Position numbers and translations under genes: made by a program. From NCBI GenBank assembly GCA_021106775.1, contig JAIOTL010000320.1, positions 1-9,759 on the forward strand: a stretch of 9,759 bases of DNA, given 5' to 3'. Shown here one piece after another: positions 1 through 6,401 of this stretch (positions are counted from its first letter, which is position 1; each line of letters opens with the position of its first letter). The notes under the pieces were generated by a model. The model was not told the DNA's origin, did no database searches, and was given only the letters and a program-made list of their open reading frames with translations. The DNA is from Planctomycetota bacterium (lineage in GTDB: Bacteria > Planctomycetota > UBA8742 > SKZP01 > JAIOTL01).

Positions 1-29
1 CAATCTTCACGGGTTATGGAGGAGCTAAC

Positions 30-536
30 ATGATTCACGAAAAAATGGAAAAAGCGATAAATGAACAGATTAATGCTGAGCTTTATTCTGCTTATCTATA
101 TCTTTCGATGTCCGCTTATTTCGAGAGTATCAATTTAGACGGATTCGCAAGCTGGATGAAAACCCAAGCACAGGAAGAAACTTTTCATGCACTGAAATTT
201 TTCGATTATGTTCATGAACGTGGCGGAAAAGTTGAGCTTAAAGCAATTAACGCTCCGGAAGCCAAATGGGATTCAGCAGTGGCAGCATTTCAGCAGACTT
301 TTGAACATGAACAATCGGTTACGGGAATGATCAATAATCTTGTCGATATTGCAATCGAGCTTAAAGACCATGCGACAAAGTCTTTGTTAAACTGGTTTGT
401 AGACGAGCAGGTTGAAGAAGAATCGACTGCTGATGGTTTACTTCAGAAGCTCAAAATGATTGGCGATTCACCCGCTTTGTACCAGCTTGATAAGGAAGTT
501 GGTCAGCGAGTTTTTACTCCGCCAACTGCACAATGA
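30..536 (+). CDS. ftnA: Bacterial non-haem ferritin (FtnA type)
   Basis: Iron-storage ferritin of 168 residues, the usual length for the bacterial non-haem family, which forms a 24-subunit cytoplasmic shell that oxidises Fe(II) and stores it as a ferric core. All ferroxidase residues fall at the positions known in E. coli FtnA: Glu17, Glu50, His53, Glu94 and Gln127 for the A/B sites. Glu49, Glu126, Glu129 and Glu130 fit the third iron site. Tyr24 is also kept. The four-helix bundle reads cleanly from residue 5 to about 145 and no haem-ligand Met of bacterioferritin is evident. The start is fixed by a strong GGAGGAG at 18-24, five bases ahead of the ATG. The promoter lies outside the window. 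The flavin reductase-rubredoxin gene follows after 19 bp, so co-transcription is likely. The family assignment is secure. Confidence 0.96.
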   Translation: MIHEKMEKAINEQINAELYSAYLYLSMSAYFESINLDGFASWMKTQAQEETFHALKFFDYVHERGGKVELKAINAPEAKWDSAVAAFQQTFEHEQSVTGMINNLVDIAIELKDHATKSLLNWFVDEQVEEESTADGLLQKLKMIGDSPALYQLDKEVGQRVFTPPTAQ

Positions 537-555
537 ACATTAAATTGAGGAATTA

Positions 556-1287
556 ATGGACAGACAAATTGATGCGCAATCCTTATTTTGCATACAATAC
601 GGAATGTACGTCGTATCTTCCTTAAAAGATGACAAAAACAACGGTCAGATTGCTAACGTTGTGTTTCAAGTACAAGACCATCCTTTCAAAATTGCAGTTT
701 GTATTTCGAAAAGAAATCTAACCTATGAATATATCAAGGTTAGCGGAATTTTCGGTGTCTCAATCCTCGAAGTTGAAACACTCATGGAATTAATCGGCAT
801 TTTCGGATTTCGCTCCGGTAGAGATATTAACAAGTTCAAAGATTACAGATTCGACTTGGGGGTTAATGGCTGTCCGCTTCTAATTGAGAACACGTTATCG
901 ATTATTGAAGCTGAAGTAGTGGATTCAATGGATTTAGGAAGTCATGTTTTGTTTGTCGGTGAAGTTGTATGTTCGAAAATGATAAAAGATGGTTCAGCAA
1001 TGACATACGAGTATTATCATAAGGTCAAAAAAGGCATAACGCACGGAAATGCACCAACATATCAATCAAGTCAACAAACACAAAAAACAGAGATTAAAGA
1101 AGAAATCATGAAAAAAGAAAAAGGTCAATCGAGATACATTTGTGATGTTTGCGGATATGTGTACGAACCAGAAAAAGGAGACCCAGTAAATAACGTCGAA
1201 CCCGGAACACCTTTTGGGGATTTAACGGAAGATTATCTCTGTCCAATTTGTGGTGTCGGGATAGATAGATTTACAGTTTTGGAATAA
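556..1287 (+). CDS. Flavin reductase-rubredoxin fusion (high-molecular-weight rubredoxin type)
   Basis: Two-domain redox protein of 243 residues. Residues 8-160 form a flavin reductase-like, FMN-binding split-barrel domain (NGQIANVVFQV around 29-39, SKRNLTYEYI at 51-60, FGVSIL at 66-71). A polar linker of about 30 residues follows. Residues 194-243 are a complete rubredoxin with the Fe(SCys)4 ligands Cys196, Cys199, Cys229 and Cys232. The usual Trp before the second Cys pair is Tyr227. The same order is known in clostridial and Moorella Hrb proteins, where it passes electrons from NAD(P)H to flavodiiron proteins. No flavodiiron gene is seen here. The ATG has a GAGG at 547-550. Tight linkage to ferritin suggests a role in iron release or in oxygen/peroxide defence, which is inference. 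Domain assignment is sure; the physiological partner is unknown. Confidence 0.92.
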   Translation: MDRQIDAQSLFCIQYGMYVVSSLKDDKNNGQIANVVFQVQDHPFKIAVCISKRNLTYEYIKVSGIFGVSILEVETLMELIGIFGFRSGRDINKFKDYRFDLGVNGCPLLIENTLSIIEAEVVDSMDLGSHVLFVGEVVCSKMIKDGSAMTYEYYHKVKKGITHGNAPTYQSSQQTQKTEIKEEIMKKEKGQSRYICDVCGYVYEPEKGDPVNNVEPGTPFGDLTEDYLCPICGVGIDRFTVLE

Positions 1288-1307
1288 ACCGGAATATAAT
1301 AAAGGAA

Positions 1308-1334
1308 ACGAAGTTTTGAAGTGGGTTTGCCCAC
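1308..1334. repeat. 27-bp hairpin repeat, copy 1
   Basis: First of two direct copies of a 27-bp element that starts ACGAAGTTT and ends in a perfect hairpin, GTGGG-TTTG-CCCAC (stem at 1321-1325 and 1330-1334). It matches copy 2 (1402-1428) at 26 of 27 positions. Weaker similarity continues upstream, to about 1291 here and 1385 there. The copies are offset by 94 bp. This copy sits 20 bp after the stop of the rubredoxin fusion. It could serve as a weak terminator, but no uridine run follows on either strand, so that role is doubtful. A dispersed intergenic repeat is the simpler reading. Confidence 0.75.
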
Positions 1335-1401
1335 ATTTATTTACACACGTGAAAAAATGTCCAATGCGAAACTATACAATTATGTGAACAATATTGAGGA
1401 T

Positions 1402-1428
1402 ACGAAGTTTAGAAGTGGGTTTGCCCAC
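1402..1428. repeat. 27-bp hairpin repeat, copy 2, overlapping the 3' end of asd
   Basis: Second copy of the element at 1308-1334, with the same GTGGG-TTTG-CCCAC hairpin at 1415-1428. It overlaps the end of the minus-strand asd gene and encodes the last residues (GQTHF plus part of the preceding Gly codon) and the TAA stop. The one base that differs from copy 1, position 1411 (A here, T at 1317 there), is the base that turns AAA into the TAA stop when read on the minus strand. This suggests the element landed at the gene end and changed the C-terminus, or that selection fixed a new stop inside it. Confidence 0.75.
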
Positions 1429-2416
1429 CCTCAGCAATTTTGATGGCGTTGTATGCTGCACCTCGCAAAACCTGGTCGCCGACAATCCAAAGGGATAAAC
1501 CGTTCTCATACGCTTCCGCATGCCTGATTCTGCCGACACCGACTTCAGTTTTACCGGAATAATTCAGCGGGTTAGGATAAATATCATTTTTGAGCTTGTC
1601 TTCGAGAACAAGATTCGGATTCTGCTCAATCATCGTGCGAATATCGTCAACATCGAATTCATTGCCAAGCTCAAGTGTTGCAGATATTGAATGCGCCCGA
1701 TAAACAGGCACTCTGACGCATGTAGTGCTGAAAGTTATATCTTTGTCATCAAGGATTTTGCGCGATTCGTTGCGAAGCTTATCTTCTTCGACGGTGTTTC
1801 CAAAACGCATGATTTCGCCGCATTGTGGCAGAACATTGAAGGCAATTTGATGCGGATAAACTTCGGGTTCAATTGGACGTCTCATCATGTTTAGAGCGGT
1901 TTGCCTTCGAAGCTCTTCTACCGCTTTTTGCCCTGAGCCTGATACCGCCTGATATGTCGCAACAACCCCACGCTTAATGCCGTATTTCCGGTAAATCTCA
2001 TATATCCCCATAAGGAAAATTATTGTTGTGCAATTTGGGTTGGCTATCAATCCTTTGTGGTTTTTCAAGGTTTCTATATTGATTTCAGGAATAACAAGAG
2101 GAATATCCTTATCCATGCGAAATGCCGAGGAATTGTCAATTACAATCGCTCCGCTGGCAATTGCTGCCGACGCCCACTCCCTGCTAATGCGTTCACCTGC
2201 ACAGAAAAACGCAATATCCATTCCTCTAAACACATCGATTTCAAGCTTTTCAACGGTAATAACTTCATTGAAAACTCTGATTTTGCTTCCAATGCTTTTC
2301 TGACTCGCAAAAAGTCTGATTTTGCTGACTTCCAGTGTGGAACTTTCAAGCAAACTCAAGAACTCTCTGCCGACTGCACCGGTGGCTCCAACAATTGCGA
2401 TTGACAAACCTGTCAT
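1409..2416 (-). CDS. asd: Aspartate-semialdehyde dehydrogenase
   Basis: Catalyses the NADPH-dependent reduction of aspartyl phosphate to aspartate semialdehyde in the cytoplasm, the branch point to lysine/diaminopimelate, threonine and methionine. At 335 residues it has the normal family length. Visible signatures are the Rossmann motif GATGAVG at 10-16, IDNSSAFR at 93-100, and the catalytic Cys129 in NPNCTTI. Gln156 lies in TYQAVSGSG. Substrate-binding Arg235 and the general-base His242 lie in the RVPVYRAHS stretch. This is the typical bacterial type. The gene stands alone, convergent with the rubredoxin fusion and divergent from the DUF3754 gene. A GAAGGG at 2433-2428 lies 11 bases ahead of the ATG, a rather long spacing. 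Oddity: the last six residues, GGQTHF, and the stop come from a hairpin repeat, whereas relatives generally end soon after the AE at 328-329. The enzyme core is intact. Confidence 0.95.
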   Translation of the reverse strand: MTGLSIAIVGATGAVGREFLSLLESSTLEVSKIRLFASQKSIGSKIRVFNEVITVEKLEIDVFRGMDIAFFCAGERISREWASAAIASGAIVIDNSSAFRMDKDIPLVIPEINIETLKNHKGLIANPNCTTIIFLMGIYEIYRKYGIKRGVVATYQAVSGSGQKAVEELRRQTALNMMRRPIEPEVYPHQIAFNVLPQCGEIMRFGNTVEEDKLRNESRKILDDKDITFSTTCVRVPVYRAHSISATLELGNEFDVDDIRTMIEQNPNLVLEDKLKNDIYPNPLNYSGKTEVGVGRIRHAEAYENGLSLWIVGDQVLRGAAYNAIKIAEGGQTHF

Positions 2417-2489
2417 AAATAATAAAACCCTTCAAAAATAGGTTGAGTTTCATAATAAATTAACTGTATTAAGTTTAACATATCTTGGT

Positions 2490-2519
2490 ATTATATGAAT
2501 TGTCTAAATTTTTTGTTCA
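2490..2519 (-). promoter_or_regulatory. Candidate sigma70-type promoter for asd
   Basis: On the minus strand a perfect TATAAT (2495-2490) is preceded, after an 18-bp spacer, by TGAACA (2519-2514), which matches four of six consensus -35 bases. Transcription would start near 2483, giving a leader of about 65 bases before asd. The stretch is very AT-rich and the -10 overlaps a plus-strand TATTAT, so chance matches are easy. Position and orientation fit. Confidence 0.35.
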
Positions 2520-2572
2520 GACTTGAATGATGAATTGAAACATTTTACTTTCTTTCATTTTTTCTTTATTTG

Positions 2573-2578
2573 AAGGAG
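2573..2578 (+). promoter_or_regulatory. Ribosome binding site deciding the DUF3754 start
   Basis: AAGGAG, six bases ahead of the ATG at 2585. It fixes that ATG as the start. The in-frame TTG at 2570 would place the binding site inside the coding region. Confidence 0.8.
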
Positions 2579-2584
2579 TTAATC

Positions 2585-4171
2585 ATGGCAGATTATGAAG
2601 ATAGGGAACGATTTATTCCGATTAACAAAAACGAATTAACTGACCTTTTGATTGATTCAAGCGACATTGAGGAATCGGATGCGAAGAAGTTTCGCAATTT
2701 TTCGAAGCTTTTAGCGGCATATTATCATTTCGAGTATCACGATAATCTCGAAAACCTGAAAACGCTTTACGAGCCTTTTGACCCTGATGCTGACACGATT
2801 TCGCAGAAAGAATTTCCCAACAAGAAAGAAATGAAACAGAAGCTTTTCGAGGAGTTTGGCGAAACTTGCGAGGCTGCTAACTACGTTGAAATGAGTGATG
2901 AGGAGTTAAATGAGGCTTTTGAAGGTTGGACTCCGTTTGGTTTGAATCTCAAGCTTGACCTTGATGATTACGAGAAATTCTCGTTATATTATCGTGGTTC
3001 GGTTGAAGAAACGCACATGATTCGTGTTATGCCGAAAATTTGGAAACAGGTTCCATTTACGACCAAGATTTACAAACGTTTGGCGATTTTGATTAAAATT
3101 AAGGAAACGGATAAATTCAAGAAAAAATACAACTCAGAAAAAATCCTTGTGAAACTTTTCAAGAATGTTCCCGCACTTGACCTTGAAATGCTTTTCCCGA
3201 CGACAAAACCGGCAGTCAAACCCCTTGACTTTGTGCAGATATATCTGCCTGTTTTGATGGGTATTGCAATGCTGATTTGGAAGCTTGTATCTGCATTTTT
3301 AATTGGTGCAGCACTGCCTCAGCCTAGTTTTATTAAAACATTAAACGGTGATGACAAGGCTAAGATTGCCAAATTTGAAGAAAGAATTAAAAGTGAGAAT
3401 ATATTCTTAAAATATGAAGCTAATCCTATTGAAGATGGCACTGCAATTAAAGGAAAAATACCACAGGACAAGATTGATGACTGGGCTATAAACATGAGAA
3501 AGCTCTCGGTGGATTCATTTAATACACAATGGTCTAAGTATCTTCTTGATCTATCAAACAAAGATGCTGGTGCTGAGCCAATTGTAATGCCAAAAGAAGG
3601 CTATGAGCTGAAGTTTACGGTGATGATGAAAAATGACCTTGGTCATGCGTTATGGCGTGGTTTACTCGCTGGTGGTATCGTCTTCTTCCTCATTCTCTTT
3701 GCTTCGTGGACATTTAAGTCATTTTTGAAATTTATGAAGATGAAGCAGAAATATGTCGGTACTCTTGCGCAAAATCTGTTTTTTCTGAATCTTGATAATA
3801 ATTTCGGCGTTTTCAGCAATCTTATTTACAGTGCCGAGGAAGAAGAATGGAAAGAAGCTGCCTTTGCCTATTTCTTCCTTAACACCATCAAGGACAGAAC
3901 ATTCAACGAAGAGGAACTGGATGATTTTATCGAAAATTGGGTTGAAACCAACTGTAAACAGAAGGTGATGAACACAGAAGGTCAGGAAGAGGAAAGACCT
4001 ATACTCATCGATTTCGAAATTGAAGACGCAATCCGTAAACTTGAGGAACTCAAACTTCTCACCCGAGAAAAAGATGGCGATAAAGAAATAGTGAAGGTTC
4101 TGCCATGGGACAAAGCACTTGAGAGAGTCGATTATCTATGGGACAATTTCTTTGAATATAATGCTGATTAA
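2585..4171 (+). CDS. TMEM143/DUF3754-family membrane protein with enlarged inter-TM loop
   Basis: A 528-residue protein of unknown function that carries the marks I know from the DUF3754/TMEM143 family: RFIPI near the N-terminus (9-13), YYRGS at 135-139, and LFKNVPALDLEMLFP at 191-205 just before the first membrane segment. It also has NLFFLNLDNNFGVFSNL at 397-413 and AEEEEWKEAAFAYFFL at 417-432. A C-terminal helical region (DFEIEDAIRKLEEL, about 476-489) looks like a winged-helix-type end. Two TM helices lie at about 217-243 and 359-377, with both large termini probably cytoplasmic. The loop between them is about 115 residues, where family members I recall have a short turn. That loop is mostly charged, mixed helix and strand. 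Human TMEM143 is mitochondrial; no biochemical role is established. The gene is monocistronic, with a good AAGGAG and a strong terminator. Family confidence is good; function unknown. Confidence 0.8.
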   Translation: MADYEDRERFIPINKNELTDLLIDSSDIEESDAKKFRNFSKLLAAYYHFEYHDNLENLKTLYEPFDPDADTISQKEFPNKKEMKQKLFEEFGETCEAANYVEMSDEELNEAFEGWTPFGLNLKLDLDDYEKFSLYYRGSVEETHMIRVMPKIWKQVPFTTKIYKRLAILIKIKETDKFKKKYNSEKILVKLFKNVPALDLEMLFPTTKPAVKPLDFVQIYLPVLMGIAMLIWKLVSAFLIGAALPQPSFIKTLNGDDKAKIAKFEERIKSENIFLKYEANPIEDGTAIKGKIPQDKIDDWAINMRKLSVDSFNTQWSKYLLDLSNKDAGAEPIVMPKEGYELKFTVMMKNDLGHALWRGLLAGGIVFFLILFASWTFKSFLKFMKMKQKYVGTLAQNLFFLNLDNNFGVFSNLIYSAEEEEWKEAAFAYFFLNTIKDRTFNEEELDDFIENWVETNCKQKVMNTEGQEEERPILIDFEIEDAIRKLEELKLLTREKDGDKEIVKVLPWDKALERVDYLWDNFFEYNAD

Positions 4172-4190
4172 GCAAAAATCAGTTTAAAAT

Positions 4191-4221
4191 ATCCCGTTCG
4201 AAACTGAGCGGGATTTTTTTT
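4191..4221 (+). terminator. Intrinsic terminator after the DUF3754 gene
   Basis: A nine-pair stem with one G-U pair (ATCCCGTTC at 4191-4199, GAGCGGGAT at 4206-4214) closes a six-base loop and runs into eight T residues (4214-4221). It starts 20 bp after the stop codon and separates this gene from the secretin gene. The remaining bases to 4298 show only poor -10-like sequences (4247-4252, 4258-4263) without matching -35 elements. Confidence 0.9.
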
Positions 4222-4298
4222 ATGTGTAATTTTCACATCGATATTGTATAAATGGCATATAAATCCGACATAATGAGAACTTTCACACAAATTGTAAT

Positions 4299-5528
4299 AT
4301 GCATTTAGATTTGCAGAAATTTGTCAAATTAGCACTGTTAATTACTTTCGTATCGCTTGCACCAGTTGCGATTTTATCTCAGGATGATGATGATGACATG
4401 GTTAAAGGGGCAAATCCACCCTCAGCACGTAATAGTATTGAGCTTGGTGATGGTCGCATCAAATGGCGTTATCATGTTCAAAACCGCGATTTAAATGATT
4501 TAAAACCATTACTTGATGAATATATTGTGAAAAATCTTGCGACAAAGAGTAAAAAACCAGGTGTCAATAAATACACGTTTTATCATGAGCAAAAAGCGAT
4601 AATATTTATCATTGAGAAGAAATATATCGAATATGTACAGAAATTGATGTCGAAAATCGATGCTCCTCGTTCGCAAGTAATGATTGAAGTGAAAGTATTT
4701 TCGTTATCTTACCAGAAGCAAACTCAGTCAGGCTGGGATCTTTCGCATGAGATGTCTCAGGTTGTGGGGAATCCAAACTTGTATTATCGAGGATTCGAGT
4801 TTTCGTTTCAACCTGATGATTTCTTAACCGCTCTAACCGCAAACCCGCCTGGAACAGGTGCTTCATACTTGGCAGCTCAAGATGATTTTCTCGGGACAAC
4901 TTTGTTTTTCAATACTGCGGGTGATAGTCTAAATAGAATGGGCTCATTAGGTGGTGCAGTTAGACTTTTGTCAAAAACCGAGAAAGTGAATATTGTTGCA
5001 AACCCGATTGTAACTGTGGAAGCAGGTTATGAAGTTAGCATCGTAACCGGTGAGGAAGTGCCAGTATCGACAACTAAAATAGTGGGCACCACAACCGTTG
5101 TAAGTACGACCTTTGAATCGGTTGGTATCAAACTTACGTTGATACCTAAGACTATCGGTACGGAATATGTTAATTTGTATGTCAAACCTGAAGTATCAGC
5201 AGTTTCGAGGTTTTTTGACCCAGGTGGTTCGCTTGCATCATATCCCATCATTATTCGTCGCAATGCTGAAACAACGGTTTCAATTAAAACTGGTGAAACA
5301 CTTGAGATAGGCGGACTATGCTCGGACAGAACGCTTTTGAATTCAACGGGAATACCAATTTTGTCTGATATTCCTTTGCTTGGGTATTTGTTCAGGGCGA
5401 ATCGAGTCGAAATTAAACGACAGGACATCGTATTCATCATTACGCCGACGATTGTTAAGCCGGGTAAAATTGTTAAACCAGAGCAGTTCTCTGCAGACGA
5501 CAAAAAGTACGATACAAGACTTAAATAA
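4299..5528 (+). CDS. Short secretin-domain protein (type II/III secretion or pilus secretin family)
   Basis: Exported protein of 409 residues with a C-terminal secretin domain, the part that forms multimeric outer-membrane gates in type II secretion, type IV pili and phage export. Residues 1-28 look like a signal peptide (Lys7 and Lys10, hydrophobic 11-26, then SQ), followed by an acidic run of five Asp. One N-type (NolW/STN-like) domain spans about 55-122 and ends in KIDAPRSQVMIEV, the usual hinge into the secretin domain. The secretin core shows ANPIVTVEAGYEVSIVTGEE (234-253), VGIKLTLIP (275-283) and RRNAETTVSIKTGETLEIGGL (320-340). It closes with the hallmark IPILSDIPLLGYLFR (352-366) and IVFIITP (377-383). 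Full GspD/PilQ proteins run to about 600-700 residues with several N domains; this one has only one. No other secretion gene is nearby. No convincing Shine-Dalgarno precedes the ATG, but later starts lose the signal peptide. Confidence 0.85.
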   Translation: MHLDLQKFVKLALLITFVSLAPVAILSQDDDDDMVKGANPPSARNSIELGDGRIKWRYHVQNRDLNDLKPLLDEYIVKNLATKSKKPGVNKYTFYHEQKAIIFIIEKKYIEYVQKLMSKIDAPRSQVMIEVKVFSLSYQKQTQSGWDLSHEMSQVVGNPNLYYRGFEFSFQPDDFLTALTANPPGTGASYLAAQDDFLGTTLFFNTAGDSLNRMGSLGGAVRLLSKTEKVNIVANPIVTVEAGYEVSIVTGEEVPVSTTKIVGTTTVVSTTFESVGIKLTLIPKTIGTEYVNLYVKPEVSAVSRFFDPGGSLASYPIIIRRNAETTVSIKTGETLEIGGLCSDRTLLNSTGIPILSDIPLLGYLFRANRVEIKRQDIVFIITPTIVKPGKIVKPEQFSADDKKYDTRLK

Positions 5529-5541
5529 GGTTTCAAAGCCA

Positions 5542-6117
5542 TTAACAAGGTTGTTCTGGTTCAGAATGAGAGTTTGTAAACAAATTTATCAAGAGATATA
5601 TGATTGCAAGAATTGCAGCAAAAATTGCAAACCAAAGTATATTCAGGTTTTGTTCAGCATGGGTTTCATGATTATTAATCGGTTCAAAATCAGAGATGCA
5701 CAAATATAACGTAAAACCTGAAAGCAAGATAAAAATAATGACTGAAATCAGCAGATTTAACGCTTGCTTGTCCGATTCAACATCGATTTCCTTATTTTTC
5801 TGGATATTGTTCTGTTCTGATACAATTCCTTCGGCATGCTGAATCGTCTCACCTGACAGGCTATCTTGCTTGTGATTTTTGGCACTTAAAAACTTAAAAA
5901 CATATTGATTGATGAACATAACAAAAAGCATGCTGAAAGACGTGAAATAAAAACCAAGCAGAAATAAACAGATAGATACACAAAGAAAAGTCAATGCAAA
6001 GAAAACAAATGAATGTTTAACATTTGTGTTCACTGTTGCTTGAATCGATGTAAACGTCAGTACGCCTGCGAAAACAACAAACATGATAAATATCAATTCG
6101 GGCATCAAACACCACAA
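5542..6117 (-). CDS. Five-TM protein resembling NADH dehydrogenase subunit J (NuoJ-like)
   Basis: Membrane protein of 191 residues with five hydrophobic helices at about 7-25, 35-58, 60-77, 119-140 and 158-180. Three packed N-terminal helices, a long polar loop (78-118), and two more helices match the layout of complex I subunit NuoJ/ND6. Residues 35-58 align without a gap to the second helix of E. coli NuoJ as I recall it, sharing the starting His and the LG-x-YF ending, with TN just before. The conserved YAGAIMVLFVF helix is not kept: here the third helix reads LFVMFINQYVFKFL. No other nuo gene is present. It may be a NuoJ-derived paralogue with a new role, or an unrelated five-TM protein. 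Start is uncertain: ATG 6117 or ATG 6105 (MPELIF), neither with a clear binding site. Convergent with the secretin gene, 13 bp between stops. Confidence 0.5.
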   Translation of the reverse strand: MWCLMPELIFIMFVVFAGVLTFTSIQATVNTNVKHSFVFFALTFLCVSICLFLLGFYFTSFSMLFVMFINQYVFKFLSAKNHKQDSLSGETIQHAEGIVSEQNNIQKNKEIDVESDKQALNLLISVIIFILLSGFTLYLCISDFEPINNHETHAEQNLNILWFAIFAAILAIIYLLINLFTNSHSEPEQPC

Positions 6118-6132
6118 GTTAGATTTAATCTG

Positions 6133-6160
6133 ATAATATCATTGAACAAATATCGGTCAA
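6133..6160 (-). promoter_or_regulatory. Candidate sigma70-type promoter for the NuoJ-like gene
   Basis: On the minus strand TTGACC (6160-6155) and TATTAT (6138-6133) are separated by 16 bp, each matching five of six consensus bases. Transcription would begin near 6126, leaving only about 8 bases before ATG 6117 and about 20 before ATG 6105. The mRNA would be almost leaderless unless the inner ATG is used, which fits the lack of a Shine-Dalgarno site. Confidence 0.45.
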
Positions 6161-6272
6161 AAAAAATGTTCGAATAACTCTGCGAATGTTGAATATATCC
6201 GAAAATTTGATTTAACATGGATTCGTGATAAACGTTTAACTCGCAAAACGCATCCTTAGCCCTACAATTGCG

Positions 6273-6278
6273 TATAAT
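6273..6278 (+). promoter_or_regulatory. Candidate -10 element upstream of lepB
   Basis: A perfect TATAAT lies in the 284-bp divergent gap between the NuoJ-like gene and lepB. No good -35 stands 16-18 bp upstream, so either an activator is needed or the match is by chance. It would give a leader of about 115 bases. The rest of the gap holds no gene; the only other signal is the opposing promoter at 6133-6160. Confidence 0.3.
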
Positions 6279-6401
6279 AGGATGTGAATAACAGGTAAAC
6301 CTGCTTTATACAACAACATTGTTCATAGGACATAAAGTTGCATGCCCTATTGTAGATGTTGAAAAGAATAGCAGTAAATCTGCAATTGAACAGGAGCAAG
6401 C

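Noticed and set aside
1108..1287. Internal ATG that could yield a separate 59-residue rubredoxin
   Set aside because: Only a purine-rich AAAGAAGAA precedes it, with no proper binding site, and the reading frame is continuous with the flavin reductase domain as in known fusions.
1321..1334. Hairpin after the rubredoxin fusion as an intrinsic terminator
   Set aside because: The five-pair stem has no following T run on either strand, and the same hairpin occurs within the coding end of asd.
1308..1428. The two hairpin repeats as the start of a CRISPR array
   Set aside because: There are only two copies, the 67-bp gap between them is long for a spacer, one copy is coding, and no cas gene is present.
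2570..2584. TTG start five codons upstream of the DUF3754 ATG
   Set aside because: The AAGGAG at 2573-2578 lies within those codons and is correctly spaced for the ATG at 2585.
5027..5548. 173-codon open frame on the minus strand inside the secretin gene
   Set aside because: It lies antisense to a strongly conserved secretin core and has no recognisable domain or binding site.
6325..6350. Possible hairpin (ATAGG/CCTAT plus CAT/ATG with one mismatch) in the lepB leader, considered as a riboswitch or attenuator
   Set aside because: The stem is short and AT-rich, no T run or conserved riboswitch core follows, and lepB is not a usual riboswitch target.
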